From: Papaver somniferum
Taxonomy: Eukaryota; Streptophyta; Magnoliopsida; Ranunculales; Papaveraceae
Reading direction: 5' to 3'
Assembly: GCF_003573695.1 (NCBI RefSeq)
Contig: NC_039362.1
Location: forward strand, 14,962,063-15,026,062
DNA: 64,000 nucleotides
Position 1 is the stretch's first letter. Each line of letters starts with the position of its first letter. Both the position numbers and the translations under genes were made by a program. The notes under the pieces are model-generated. The model was given only the letters and a program-made list of their open reading frames with translations, searched no databases and was not told where the DNA came from. Of the stretch, positions 37,481 to 47,630 are shown in pieces.

Positions 37481-37493
37481 AAATTTAATCGGT

Positions 37494-39579
37494 TGTCAAC
37501 CGTGCAAATATGATCCACAGTTTCTCACAACTCAAAATAAATAATATAGCAAGGGTAAGAAAGGATCGTTCCCACAGAGAGGACTAGGTTGTCAATATGT
37601 TTCGGTTTCTTATGTAAACAAGGGGGATTTCTGATTTTTATGTAAAGGCAAATAAACTAAAAGCAAATAATGAAATAAACAAGCAAATCAATAAGATGAA
37701 TATATTGGTCAAGGATTAATTTTTATTCACAAACATGAAGTTGTAACGATAACTAGAATTGATATTTAATCTCAACTTTTATTAAAAGTCCTAGGATACC
37801 TTGATCGCAAGAATATCCCGCTAGTTTCCTCTTGTCATCAACAAACACATTAAAAGATGCGAAAGAGAATTCTTCCTAGAAAGCAACCTAAAGTGTAAAA
37901 TGGGAGGTTCGGAAACCTACAATAAAATACTGCAAGTGCACAGTGTCTCACTAGTAGAACAATGGCGAGTACAGGTCGTTCCCACGAGGAGTGTGAAAAT
38001 ACTACTTCTAACTAATACCAAGACGAAATAATCAAATATATAATGTTTAATGAGTTTTCAGAAATTTGAAACAAAATGAAACAATAAATAATTTTAACGA
38101 AAAACATAATGATAGAAGGTTGTTAGGATTTTCGGTTTCCACCAATTAATTATGCAAACTCTACTAATCTTTAAAAATATATTCCATGCATTTTCAAATA
38201 TTGTTTCTCTGCTCTAGTTTTCTTCGCTTCATGAGTAGTGATTCTAAAGCATTACCTATCTATCCTTGCATACCACGTCTAGGGATTTAACCGAAGCACG
38301 AAATATCAATTCAAAAGCATAAATAATCCAGAAAATCACATGAACAATAAAATACCAAGCTATATGAAGAAAACTACTAGTCATTTAAATCATTATTGAG
38401 CATATAAATGTAGAGTTTACACAATTAAATTGGTTTCTACCCAAACCCTAACATAACTCTAGCTAGACATGGCTTCTCAAAAACCATACACATATTAAAA
38501 TCAAACTTTAGCTAAAGAAAAACGAAGAATCGAAAACAAAACTCCAAAATCCTTCTCCTCTTTCTCTTCCCGCTCTGTGGCTGGGCGTCCCCTAGTATAT
38601 TTTGAAACAACACATAAATATAGCTCACAAATGAATTCACGTTTTTCTTCTTCGTCGACACATCACCTCCCAATAGAAGTCTGCCACATGTCATGAAAAT
38701 ATAAATTCACCCAATGATGTTGTGCCGCGTGTCATAATATAACGAGACATTGTAAAGTATCACCGAATCTCCACTTCCATAGTATATGAATTTCATTTAG
38801 AAAGCATGATATTTTCTTGCATTTGTTGGGTCCCACCTTAGCTGTTTTTTGCAAAATGACGTCAGTTGGCTTCAAATATTCCTTCAGATTCTTTATATAA
38901 ATATAGCAAGAGAACTTATGTAAGGACAAAATATATTAATCTTTCATTTTTCTTCATTTGCTTGTGGTCATGGAAGTGATATTCTTCCATTCTTATGCTA
39001 ACAATAATAAAGTCACTCTTGACCAATCTTAGGTGGCAGTAGTGTGCTGACATCGACTCGCTTCACCATTAAGTCTCACATTTTGATGTTTATTCGCTGG
39101 ATGATCGAATTCACTTGTACTTTCTGCAAAATCACTAAAATAGTGTCATTAGTCAAAATATTGATTCCTAGCTAATATAAATATGGGTATAAAATGTAGC
39201 ACTTTCGTGCTTATCATAAAAGCACAATTAAGTTTAACTCCCTAAGAGCACTAAGTTCTATGAAATAAGACTAATCAATGCAAACAAACGTGTTAAATCA
39301 CTAATCCATTTTAACAATGGTTATGATCCACTTGTGACTACTAGGATGTATCACTACAAGCAATGATCACAATTATGCTACTTGTATTCAAGGTGTATCA
39401 CGATTACGTACAATAAACCCTAAACTAGCAATAGATATGATTACGAGTTCTACCAATTTGCAACTTGACAAAACTAACAATCAATCATACATGGCGATAT
39501 TTCTAGCGAATCATAATCGACAAAACATGGAGACATAACTAATTTATTGAATGAAAACCCATATTTGGAAATCCAACTT
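37494..39579 (-). repeat. Athila-like LTR 3, truncated
   Basis: Matches LTR 1 and LTR 2 up to GGAAATCCAACTT, then jumps into the copia LTR. It is interrupted by a solo LTR at 37901-39216. More than 2.6 kb of its far side is missing. Confidence 0.8.
37901..39216 (-). mobile_element. Solo LTR of another Athila-like family (1,316 bp)
   Basis: TG...CA termini (TGGGAGGTTCGG...GTGCTTATCA) with a perfect TAAAA duplication (37896-37900 and 39217-39221). On the minus strand it begins TGATAAGCACGAAAGTGC, like the starts of the other Athila-like LTRs. It contains CAGGTCGTTCCCACGAGG. There is no PBS, PPT or internal region, so it is a solo LTR left by LTR-LTR recombination. Confidence 0.9.
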
Positions 39580-40186
39580 TTGGGTTGCAGCAACTCTTGG
39601 TTGTGGGTGATATCAGCTAAGGGAATCAAGTGCGTAGTATCCTGTTGGGATCAGAGGCGTAGGACAACTGTACCTTGGATCGGTGGGAGACTGATTGGGG
39701 TTCAACTATAGTCCAGTCTGAAGTTAGCTTGGAGTAGGCTAGTGTCTGTAGCGGCTTAATACCGTGTGTATTTAATCTGGACTAGGTCCCGGGGTTTTTA
39801 TGCATTTGTGGTTTCCTCGTTAACAAAACTTCTGGTGTCTGTGTTATTTCTTTTCCGCATTATATTTTATATAATTGAAATAATACAGGTTGTGCGTTCG
39901 TGATCATCAATTGGAAATCCAACCTTTGGTTGTTGATTGATATTGATTGATCCTTGGACATTGGTATTTGGTACCGTCCAAGTATTCCTTGTATTTGATA
40001 AAGACTCTATATTGATTTTAGCTTGAGTAAAAATCAAATCAAGAGAGAGATATTAACTCCTTGAGATACTTTTATCTAGATTGAGTCTGACTGTCTAGTT
40101 GATTCTCTAGCAAAGTATTTCGGAGTTATTCCATACATATTACTAATCGAATTATTGGGTGGTGTTGTTAGACCCCCGCTTTTTCA
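39578..40186 (+). repeat. Copia middle LTR, right part
   Basis: Resumes at TTTTGGGTTGCAGC, equivalent to 18230 onward in LTR 1, and runs to the CTTTTTCA end. Confidence 0.85.
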
Positions 40187-40187
40187 A

Positions 40188-40199
40188 TTGGTATCAGAG
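40188..40199 (+). other. Primer-binding site of the second copia internal region
   Basis: TTGGTATCAGAG directly after the middle LTR. Confidence 0.9.
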
Positions 40200-40252
40200 C
40201 AGGCAAACACGTGTAAGACCTAACAAGTTCGTGTTTGTAGCGATCTGACTCT

Positions 40253-40834
40253 ATGGACAGAGGTGCTAGCTCTATTAACGTACCACCAGTCTTCGATGGT
40301 TCCAATTACTTATGGTGGAAAATTGCTATGCGAGCTTTTCTCAATCGCGTGATTTTCAATCATGAGTATATGTGGTTAATGGTTATGATGCTCTTTTTGT
40401 GGCAGTCAGTGATGTAAACGTTCCCAAACCTATTGGTGAATACACCGTTGTTGAGATAACTGCTGCAAAGCAAAATTCCGACGGTTTGAATGCTATCATA
40501 CATGCCATTACCCCAAATCTTAAGCATCATGTGAAAAACTGCACTAGATCTAAAGATGCATGGGATATCTTAGAAACCGTATTTGAGGGCAACTCCAGTG
40601 AAAATGATGCTAGGATTCAAAACCTTAATTCCGATTGGGAGAACCATCGTATGGCAGATGAAGAAACATTTGATGAGTTTAATCACAAAGTGTCTGAAAT
40701 TGTTAATGCATCTTTTGCATTGGGTAAGACTATTCCTGAAAAGGACATTGTGATGAAAATTCTCAGATCGCTGCTATTTAGATACGAGTCTAAGAAGCAT
40801 GTCATCGTTGAGGGGAATAAACTTGATAATATTT
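40253..40834 (+). pseudogene. Sirevirus-like gag, copy 2, 5' part
   Basis: Starts MDRGASSINVPPVFDGS. One T is missing near 40340 relative to copy 1 and shifts the frame. The rest of the gag core is open (residues up to the DIVMKILRSLLFRY block, including the position that is a TAG in copy 1). It is cut at 40834 by the young Athila-like element and resumes at 50373. Confidence 0.85.
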
Positions 40835-43571
40835 TGATGAGTGCCAAATATTGTATATATTTATCCCTTTTTGTTGGCATTTTAACTCATCTTTTGTGCA
40901 GTAATTCTACATTTTATCCCATATTCTGTATTTTCATTGTTTTCAAGAATAAATATTTTTATTAAATAATTTTGCATTTTTAGGTAGTAAATAAAGTTCG
41001 GATGAGTCGCGGAGCGAAAAGAGCAGAAAAGTAGTGAAAAGCCGGGAGAAATTACGCAAGGAAGCCGCGAAGAATGGTGCGCACAACCTCATTTTCTACA
41101 CACAAAAGCGCCTCCGTTCTCAGCCATCAGATCAGTTCTCAGAAGCATCCGACGGTCGCTCCTGCATAGAGCATCAAAATCTGAAGTCTCTGCCAAGCAC
41201 CACAGCGCTGAAATTCCAAGCCTTCAGATTAGATGGTAGTTGAATCCAACGGTCGCTCCCTTGCTGTGCATCAAAGTTTGATATCTCCGCCTAACACTAC
41301 AACACCTAACTCCATCTGGCATCGTTGATTTTGTTGTATCATATAATCTGACGGTCGCTACAAGCTTCACTCCGCATCACCGTCTGATTCACCTACCAGC
41401 TTCGCATCTCGCGGCCCATCTCACGAAACATCGAACTCGATGGACCCGCCTAACACCCTAGCGACCGAACCCATCCACCTAACCAAACACCCTTCTCTCC
41501 CAAACCATCGAACCCTTTCTTCTCCACCACCCCCCTCTGCAGAACCATCACCCTGCAACTGCCGCACCACCATCATCACCACCAACTCCACTGCCACCAC
41601 CACACCTCCACCATCATCACCCTATCACCCAACAACCAATACCATCTGTTCCCTAGCCCTCTAGTTCCCTATTTCCTCACTTTTTCACACTTCTCTGCCT
41701 GAAACCCTAGGCGTGAAAAATTGATGAATTAGGTAACCTAGAGAAGCAATTGAAGGCATGGAGTGATACAGGAGAGTCAGAGAAAGGATGGGTCGACAAC
41801 AATTTCAGAGAATTAGGTGAGACTTCTCCAATTTCTAAAAGCCCTAATTTCACTGACTTTGGGAAAAATTTGGGGAAGAACCCTAATTGTGTAATTTAGG
41901 GAATTTGGGTCTGTGACTATAAATAGCCTTATGGGTGTGTTGTAAAAACCATGTTTGGACTAGCCTGCATCCAGAACTTTCAAGTTCTGTTAATTTTCAC
42001 ATTTCAGTCAATTTCAGTTAAGTTCAAATTTTGTTAATGTTAGTGCAATATCCTGTTAGTGTTTCTGTTAAATGTTCATTGTTAAATTATGCTTATGTTC
42101 ATGTTAGTTGTGTTAGTCTCCTGTTAGTTCAGTTGCAAGTTCATGTTAAACTTTCATATCCTGTTAAATATATCCTGTTAAATGTATCCTGTAATGTGTT
42201 AGATGTTTGTATGTGTTCATTGTTAGTTCAGTTAGTTATGATCATGTTAATTGTTCTTGTAGTGCTTAAATGTCATAGGACTGATAATATCTACTTGAGC
42301 GAATGCATCTGTGATCAGTTGTGCTGTAAGAAGACAACTGATTCTAGGGGTGAAAGAATGATGGTAGCTAAGAATTCAGTCCATTTGAAGGACTGTGTTT
42401 AACTGTCTTAGGGTGATAGATAGCTTCTTGAACAACAAGCCTGTGATCAGCTGTGCTGTAAGAAGAAAGCTGATGCTAGGGGCAAGTGAGTAAAGATTAG
42501 CCAAGAAAATCATCCATTATGATCCTCCCTGTAATGAAATAAGAACAATGATTTGAGTAGGTACTGCCTTGGCTTAGGGTCAAGTAGTGGATTCAAAGAC
42601 CCTAGTACCTTCACTCTGCACTCCCCTGCCTTAGGCTAATTGCCTTTGTGTCATTTTCTCTTTGCTCCATTTTGTTTTGTTTTTGCTGTTTAGTTTTTTT
42701 TCCATTGCTTTTGCCTTGTTGTTTCTTCCCTGCCCTGCAACTCTGTTGCTTTTCTGTTTTGCATTTTCTTCACTGCTTGAGCAGCTGCAGCTGCTGCTGC
42801 AACTCTGTTGCTGCTGCACTGCTGTGCATTTTCTATTGCTGCTGCACTGCTTTCTCATCTTGTACATTCTATTGCACTGCTGCTTTGCATTGTTTGCCTC
42901 CCTTGCTGCTGCTGCCTCCATCTTGCTGTGCAGCTCTTGCTCCTGCTGCTGCTACTACCTGCTGTGTAGCTGCAGTACTGCTGCACTGTTGCTGCACTGC
43001 TGTGCAGTCTTGCCAGGCTGCTGCTGCCCTGCCACTTCTTCTCCTGCTGCTTCCTCCCCAAAGGCCTAACTAAAGATTCAACCAACTGAGCCCAAAAGCT
43101 CAGTTCACTCCCAAGAGCCTTTGAAGCCCAGTTAAGGCCAAAGCCTAGTTCACTACCAAGCCAAAGCTCAATTCAAACTGAAGCCCAATTCAGTCAACTG
43201 TGGGCTTAACCAAAGCCCAGTTGTTTAAAGACCAAAGCCCAAATTCATTAAGGCCCAATCCAATTCAGGCTTAATCAAAAGCCTAAGTTTAAGGCCAAAG
43301 CCCATTTGCATTTCAATGACCAACTGAGCCCAAGCTCAGTTCCTTTTATTATGAACAAACCCATTAGCACTCAAAGCCCAATTTAAGCCAAAAGGCTTTT
43401 AAGCCCAAAGCAAATCTAGGAACCCAATTAGCTAAAAACACTTCCGAAACACACCCGATCTCTGTGGATCGACCCGTACTTGCACGAGCTACAACCGACG
43501 ACCGTGCACTTGCGGTATTACTGTAGGCCCCGTTTCATCGCATCATTTCTATACCCTTTCTGGGCCTGCCA
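40835..43571 (+). repeat. 5' LTR of the young Athila-like element
   Basis: A TATA box, CTATAAATAG, lies at 41917-41926, with the start of transcription presumably near 41950. A GCTG/CTG-rich tract covers about 42725-43045 and gives artefactual Cys/Leu-rich ORFs. The conserved Athila-like block CTCTGTGGATCGACCCGTAC lies near 43462, before the PBS. Confidence 0.9.
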
Positions 43572-43577
43572 AGTTTT

Positions 43578-43595
43578 TGGCGCCGCTGCCGGGGA
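43578..43595 (+). other. Primer-binding site (tRNA-Asp-like, Athila type)
   Basis: TGGCGCCGCTGCCGGGGA begins 6 nt after the LTR. Athila elements use the same site with GTTGCC in place of GCTGCC. Confidence 0.85.
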
Positions 43596-44248
43596 TTGGT
43601 GCTGTGTTTTGTCTGTGTTTTTCTTAGCTATTTTTGCATTCCATTTCATAGCATTTGCATCTGCATCTGCTTCATTTCATTTGTTGTTGGACCTGCTGAT
43701 TCTGAACCTGTTTTTCCTCTGCTGGGACGCCACCAAGGAAAAGAACCAAAACCCAACTGGGTTTTTGCAACAATATCAGAGCAGCTGGGCTGTGCTAAAA
43801 AGGTAAGCCTAAACCCATTCATTGAGAGAACCCAACCTGTGGGCTTCCAAAATTATTTAATTGTGGGCTTGTAATAATTAACCCAATTTTTTTTGGGCTT
43901 TTTATTTTCCTATTTTGGGTTTGTAATAATTATTTTTGGGCTTGTTGTTTAATTTGTGGGCTTGTATTTATTTTGTGTGGGCTTGTTTAAATTCTTCCAT
44001 TGGACTTGTATTTTGGACTCTGGGTTTAAACCCAGCTGAGCTTATAACTGATTGTGGACTTGTAAGTGGACATCGAAACCAGAGTTTTAAAACAAACGTC
44101 GGGCCTTAACTAACTGGGCCAAATTAAACTTTCAAAAATTAAAACTTGGATTTTCGTAGGCCGCAGCCTTCATTTCATTAGAGGCTTGCACAGTGGGCTT
44201 GCTCCCAATTTCAAAAAAAAACCAAATTTTATTTTCTTAATTTTATTT

Positions 44249-44282
<34 letters not shown>

Positions 44283-44403
44283 CTTTTGCTCCCATTTTGA
44301 ACCAAATGTCTCCCACCAAAACCAAAATTTTCCCAAAAATCCAAACCCTTTAAAAACCAAATTTTGGGCTTTGTAACATAGTTGCTTAGCTTTTGAGCCA
44401 ATC

Positions 44404-46116
44404 ATGTCTGGATTTTGGTCTGCTCCTGGAGATGGAAATAAAACTCTTAGAGAACTTGCTTATGGACAAACTTCACGTTATGAACCTTCCACGGACCATG
44501 ATGTCAATAGTCATAGGAATTATTATGGACATTTTCAAAGTCCCGAGCCTCAATACATGAACCCTAATGACTATTCATACATGCATCATTCATCGCAACG
44601 TGAAAATGAACATTTTGCTAGTGCCTCACTCACCCAATCATCACTTATGGATCAACTAGAAGCTCGAATCACAGCTTTAGAAATGCAATCGCATGAGGAA
44701 TCTGTCACATCTAATTTTCTTAGGCAACCTGAAATCTATGCATGTCCCGCATGTGGTAGTTTAGACCACCCTGTTGAGCATTGTCATATTTTGCATAATT
44801 TTAGGCCATCAAGAGAAAATCCAATGTATGAAATGCCCATGAATTGTGAGAATGGTAGTCATTGGGACCATAATCAATCCTTTGAGGGTTGCGATCAATA
44901 TTTTGAAAACCCTAGTGACCATGCACACATGTACCATTCACCACAATTTGAACATGAAGAATTTTGTACTCCCATGAATTTAGACTCCACCACAGAAGCT
45001 TTAAGACTCTGTAAGCAAGATTATGATAGATCTACAGCACGAATTCATGCACATTTAGATCAGATTTTGCTTCACCTACAAAAGGAGGAAATTCATGAGG
45101 AAATGTATGTTGTCCCTAATGAAGTGTCTAGTCCCAATCATGTAAATAATGTTGAATATGAACCTAATTTAGAGGAACATGAATCGACTAATGACACCAC
45201 CACTGTTAATGAGGACCAATATGCATGCTACCATGATGATGATTATGATGATTATGATGATATGCTAGAAGAACATGAAAATATTGTGGAACCTGTTGGT
45301 TCAATAACATATGGCTTCTCGCCCTCGACCTTCATGAATGTTGTTCTTTCTAATACTCATTGTAATTCATATGATTTTGATATTGACATGGGATTCGTAC
45401 AATTATTCTGTGAAGATGAGCATGATATAGGAATAGTTGAATCTTCTGTAGACACCAATATGCATGAAAATATATTTGATGTGTCTGATTCTCTACCTAG
45501 GTCACATTGTGATATTTCTCCTGATTTGCCGATGCATGAGAATAAATTTGTTGATGATGTTGATGATTCTGAGTGTGAACTTGACAATGTGATTGATGAT
45601 TGTGAGCATGATGTGACATGTGTAGATGATTTAGGAGATTTTGATTTGATTGATAATGATATGCCTATTCCCCTACATGAGTCACAATCTGTTGGCCTTC
45701 CACCCAACCTAGATTTGGTTTGTACCAACATTGTAAAACCAATTTTTCTGAAAATGCCTAACCTAGGTTTGGAACTGTGTGCTTCCCAAGTCCTTTTGGA
45801 CTATTTTGCTTCCAAATATAATACATTTGAGGAACCACAGTTGGAATTAGCATGTTTGCCGGTCCCTAGCACAGTTCATTTCGAGCTAGACCTTTTGCAT
45901 GATGAACCCCCGAAACTGCGCGATTTTGTTTTCAAAACTATATCTTCTGTAAAATCCGGGTTTGGGGGTAGCTCATTTTGTTTCACAGTTTCACTTGCGT
46001 TTCTATCATATTATTATTGTGTGAAGCTGTTGAAATGTCTACACTTCGTCTTTTGGGTTGATCCTCAACTCTTTAGATTGTTAGTGTATGGTGAATTTTT
46101 GTATATAATCCAGTAG
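44404..46116 (+). CDS. Intact 570-aa protein of an Athila-like non-autonomous element (CCHC knuckle, conserved C-terminal signature)
   Basis: This is the only long uninterrupted ORF here. The start is the first ATG after the leader (CCAATCATGTCTGG). A short coiled coil lies around residues 80-95 (LMDQLEARITALEMQ). A CCHC zinc knuckle has exact CX2CX4HX4C spacing at C114, C117, H122 and C127, which fits a gag-type nucleic-acid-binding role. Residues about 235-430 are very acidic (Asp/Glu/His/Asn repeats). Near 455-470 is LGLELCASQVLLDYF; near 523-550 a hydrophobic, possibly membrane-spanning segment; and at 551-565 WVDPQLFRLLVYGEF. The last two blocks are shared with the minus-strand family at 29147-30752 and 35831-37342. 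Protease and polymerase are absent. The function beyond gag-like is unknown. Confidence 0.75.
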   Translation: MSGFWSAPGDGNKTLRELAYGQTSRYEPSTDHDVNSHRNYYGHFQSPEPQYMNPNDYSYMHHSSQRENEHFASASLTQSSLMDQLEARITALEMQSHEESVTSNFLRQPEIYACPACGSLDHPVEHCHILHNFRPSRENPMYEMPMNCENGSHWDHNQSFEGCDQYFENPSDHAHMYHSPQFEHEEFCTPMNLDSTTEALRLCKQDYDRSTARIHAHLDQILLHLQKEEIHEEMYVVPNEVSSPNHVNNVEYEPNLEEHESTNDTTTVNEDQYACYHDDDYDDYDDMLEEHENIVEPVGSITYGFSPSTFMNVVLSNTHCNSYDFDIDMGFVQLFCEDEHDIGIVESSVDTNMHENIFDVSDSLPRSHCDISPDLPMHENKFVDDVDDSECELDNVIDDCEHDVTCVDDLGDFDLIDNDMPIPLHESQSVGLPPNLDLVCTNIVKPIFLKMPNLGLELCASQVLLDYFASKYNTFEEPQLELACLPVPSTVHFELDLLHDEPPKLRDFVFKTISSVKSGFGGSSFCFTVSLAFLSYYYCVKLLKCLHFVFWVDPQLFRLLVYGEFLYIIQ

Positions 46117-46921
46117 ATAAAAATTTCTTAAAAACCCTTTTGTTCCTTTTGTATATACTTTGCTAATCCAATATGATCTCGGCTGAAATATGTTGGATTT
46201 TTGCCTTAAATAACGGAGTTTTAATTCTGCTTTCGCCGAAATCGGGTATTCTCTCTCCTTTTACTCTACTCAGCATGTCCCTTTCCATATGTTGTTTTAT
46301 AATTCTTTCCATATTTTGAAACATTGAGGACAATGTTTAGTTTAGGTTTGGGGGTATAGAGTAGATGCCACGATAATATGCTATAATTGAAAACGAACTC
46401 CTTCTTTTTTTGAAAAAATTGAAAAATTCCAAAAAAAATTGAAAACGAACTCCTTTTTTTGAAAAAATTGAAAAATTCCAAAAAAATTGAAAAATCAAAA
46501 ATTCAAAAAAAATTAAAAAATTGAAAAAAATCATAAAAATGGAGCTCATTTACCTTGAAATGTTGACTCTTGTGCAAATATGTATTTTTATTAGGAGTCT
46601 TAGTCTAGATATTTAGGCACCCTGATTCTAGCACAACTCACATTGTGATAAGAAATTTGCACGCGCACGATCTACCAATACATGTATTGCCTCGATCTTC
46701 AAGGTGTTGGATAGGAAGTTACGATTGCCAATCACTTTAGAATACTGAACGAAACTTGACTAGCTTGTTCTTTGGTTGGTTGGGATAGAAGATGGAGGTT
46801 ACATTAAGAAAAACAACCATCGAATTTAACTGGGTGCATCAAAAAGGGCTACCTCTTGCAAAGTGTCATGTAATTTTTTATTTCCTTTTGTATATTTATC
46901 AAAAGTGTTTCCTTATACAGT

Positions 46922-46963
<42 letters not shown>

Positions 46964-47630
46964 GATGTATATATTCAGAAAAAAATATCAGAAAAATACA
47001 AAAAAAATCAAGTATCGTTCAATTTCATCATCTCTTGTTCCAAAAATAAAAGAGAATTGTCAATGTAAATAAGAGTCATGTAAATATTCTTTTTTGTTGT
47101 TTCGTTGTAATAAGCAAGGAGGGTGTATGCCATTGATGTACAACGCGAGAAATTGTGAAATACCTCCAACTCATTCACAATTCTCGTAAAGTCCGGACAG
47201 CTAGCTAGATTTCGACCTCAGTTCTTAGCCTGAGAAACTATCTCTTGGTGATTAGTAGTCATGACTTCAGATCTTTCTTTACACATGTGTAGATACACTT
47301 TACACTCTTATCACATGTCCTTATTTGTTATCAGTGCTAGGATTGTGCCTTCGATAGCTAGATTGACATCTCCATTTTGCTGTGAGCTTAAACTGTTTTG
47401 CACATGTCACGTTTGATGGAATCTGAGCTTATATTTTGTCCTTAGGTTTTGTAGGCACACCTCTGGTAAACCTTCACGAGACTTCAACTCGTCCACTAGG
47501 GACACTTAGTGGTTTAAAAGGCTTAGTGCATACGCTAAATGCATTCGAGAGACCAGCGACAGTGGTATAGTTAGGATTTCCTTAGTTTTGTTTTAATTGA
47601 GGACAAGTAAAATTCAGGTTTGGGGGTATT
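46117..47630 (+). other. 3' non-coding region of the young element with two PPT-like modules
   Basis: The module at 46321-46357 has ACATTGAGGACAATGT followed by AGGTTTGGGGGTAT. A second, at 47596-47630, has TTGAGGACAAG...CAGGTTTGGGGGTAT and abuts the 3' LTR, so it is the real PPT. Between them lie a duplicated AT-rich block (46387-46500), an A run of about 38 (46924-46961) and sequence with no gene. Confidence 0.75.

Larger units (their letters stand above)
24319..39579 (-). mobile_element. Athila-like non-autonomous LTR array (LTR-internal-LTR-internal-LTR), minus strand
   Basis: Two near-duplicate units of about 6.6 kb plus a third partial LTR. The LTRs are 24319-27720, 30905-34291 and 37494-39579 (truncated, and carrying a solo LTR). 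Minus-strand PBSs (TGGCGCCGCTGC...) sit right of each internal region, at 30876-30892 and 37464-37480. Polypurine tracts (GTGTGGGGGAAT on the minus strand) sit at 27721-27735 and 34292-34306. Each internal region encodes one decayed protein and no pol. The right end is a deletion junction: LTR 3 stops at about 39579 with two shared T residues, and 226 bp of the copia LTR (equivalent to 18004-18229) is missing. Confidence 0.85.

Noticed and set aside
22903..40186. Two separate copia insertions with their own LTR pairs
   Set aside because: Only one middle LTR is present once the nested array is set aside, and the outer TTCCT duplication is perfect.
41440..41664. Pro/Thr-rich 74-codon ORF in the young LTR (also 48236-48460)
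   Set aside because: Low-complexity CCA/ACC sequence, no domain. It is identical in both copies only because the LTRs are young.
42648..43073. Cys/Leu-rich ORFs of 135-141 codons (also 49444-49869)
   Set aside because: They are translations of a CTG-rich LTR tract in several frames and have no start context or domain.
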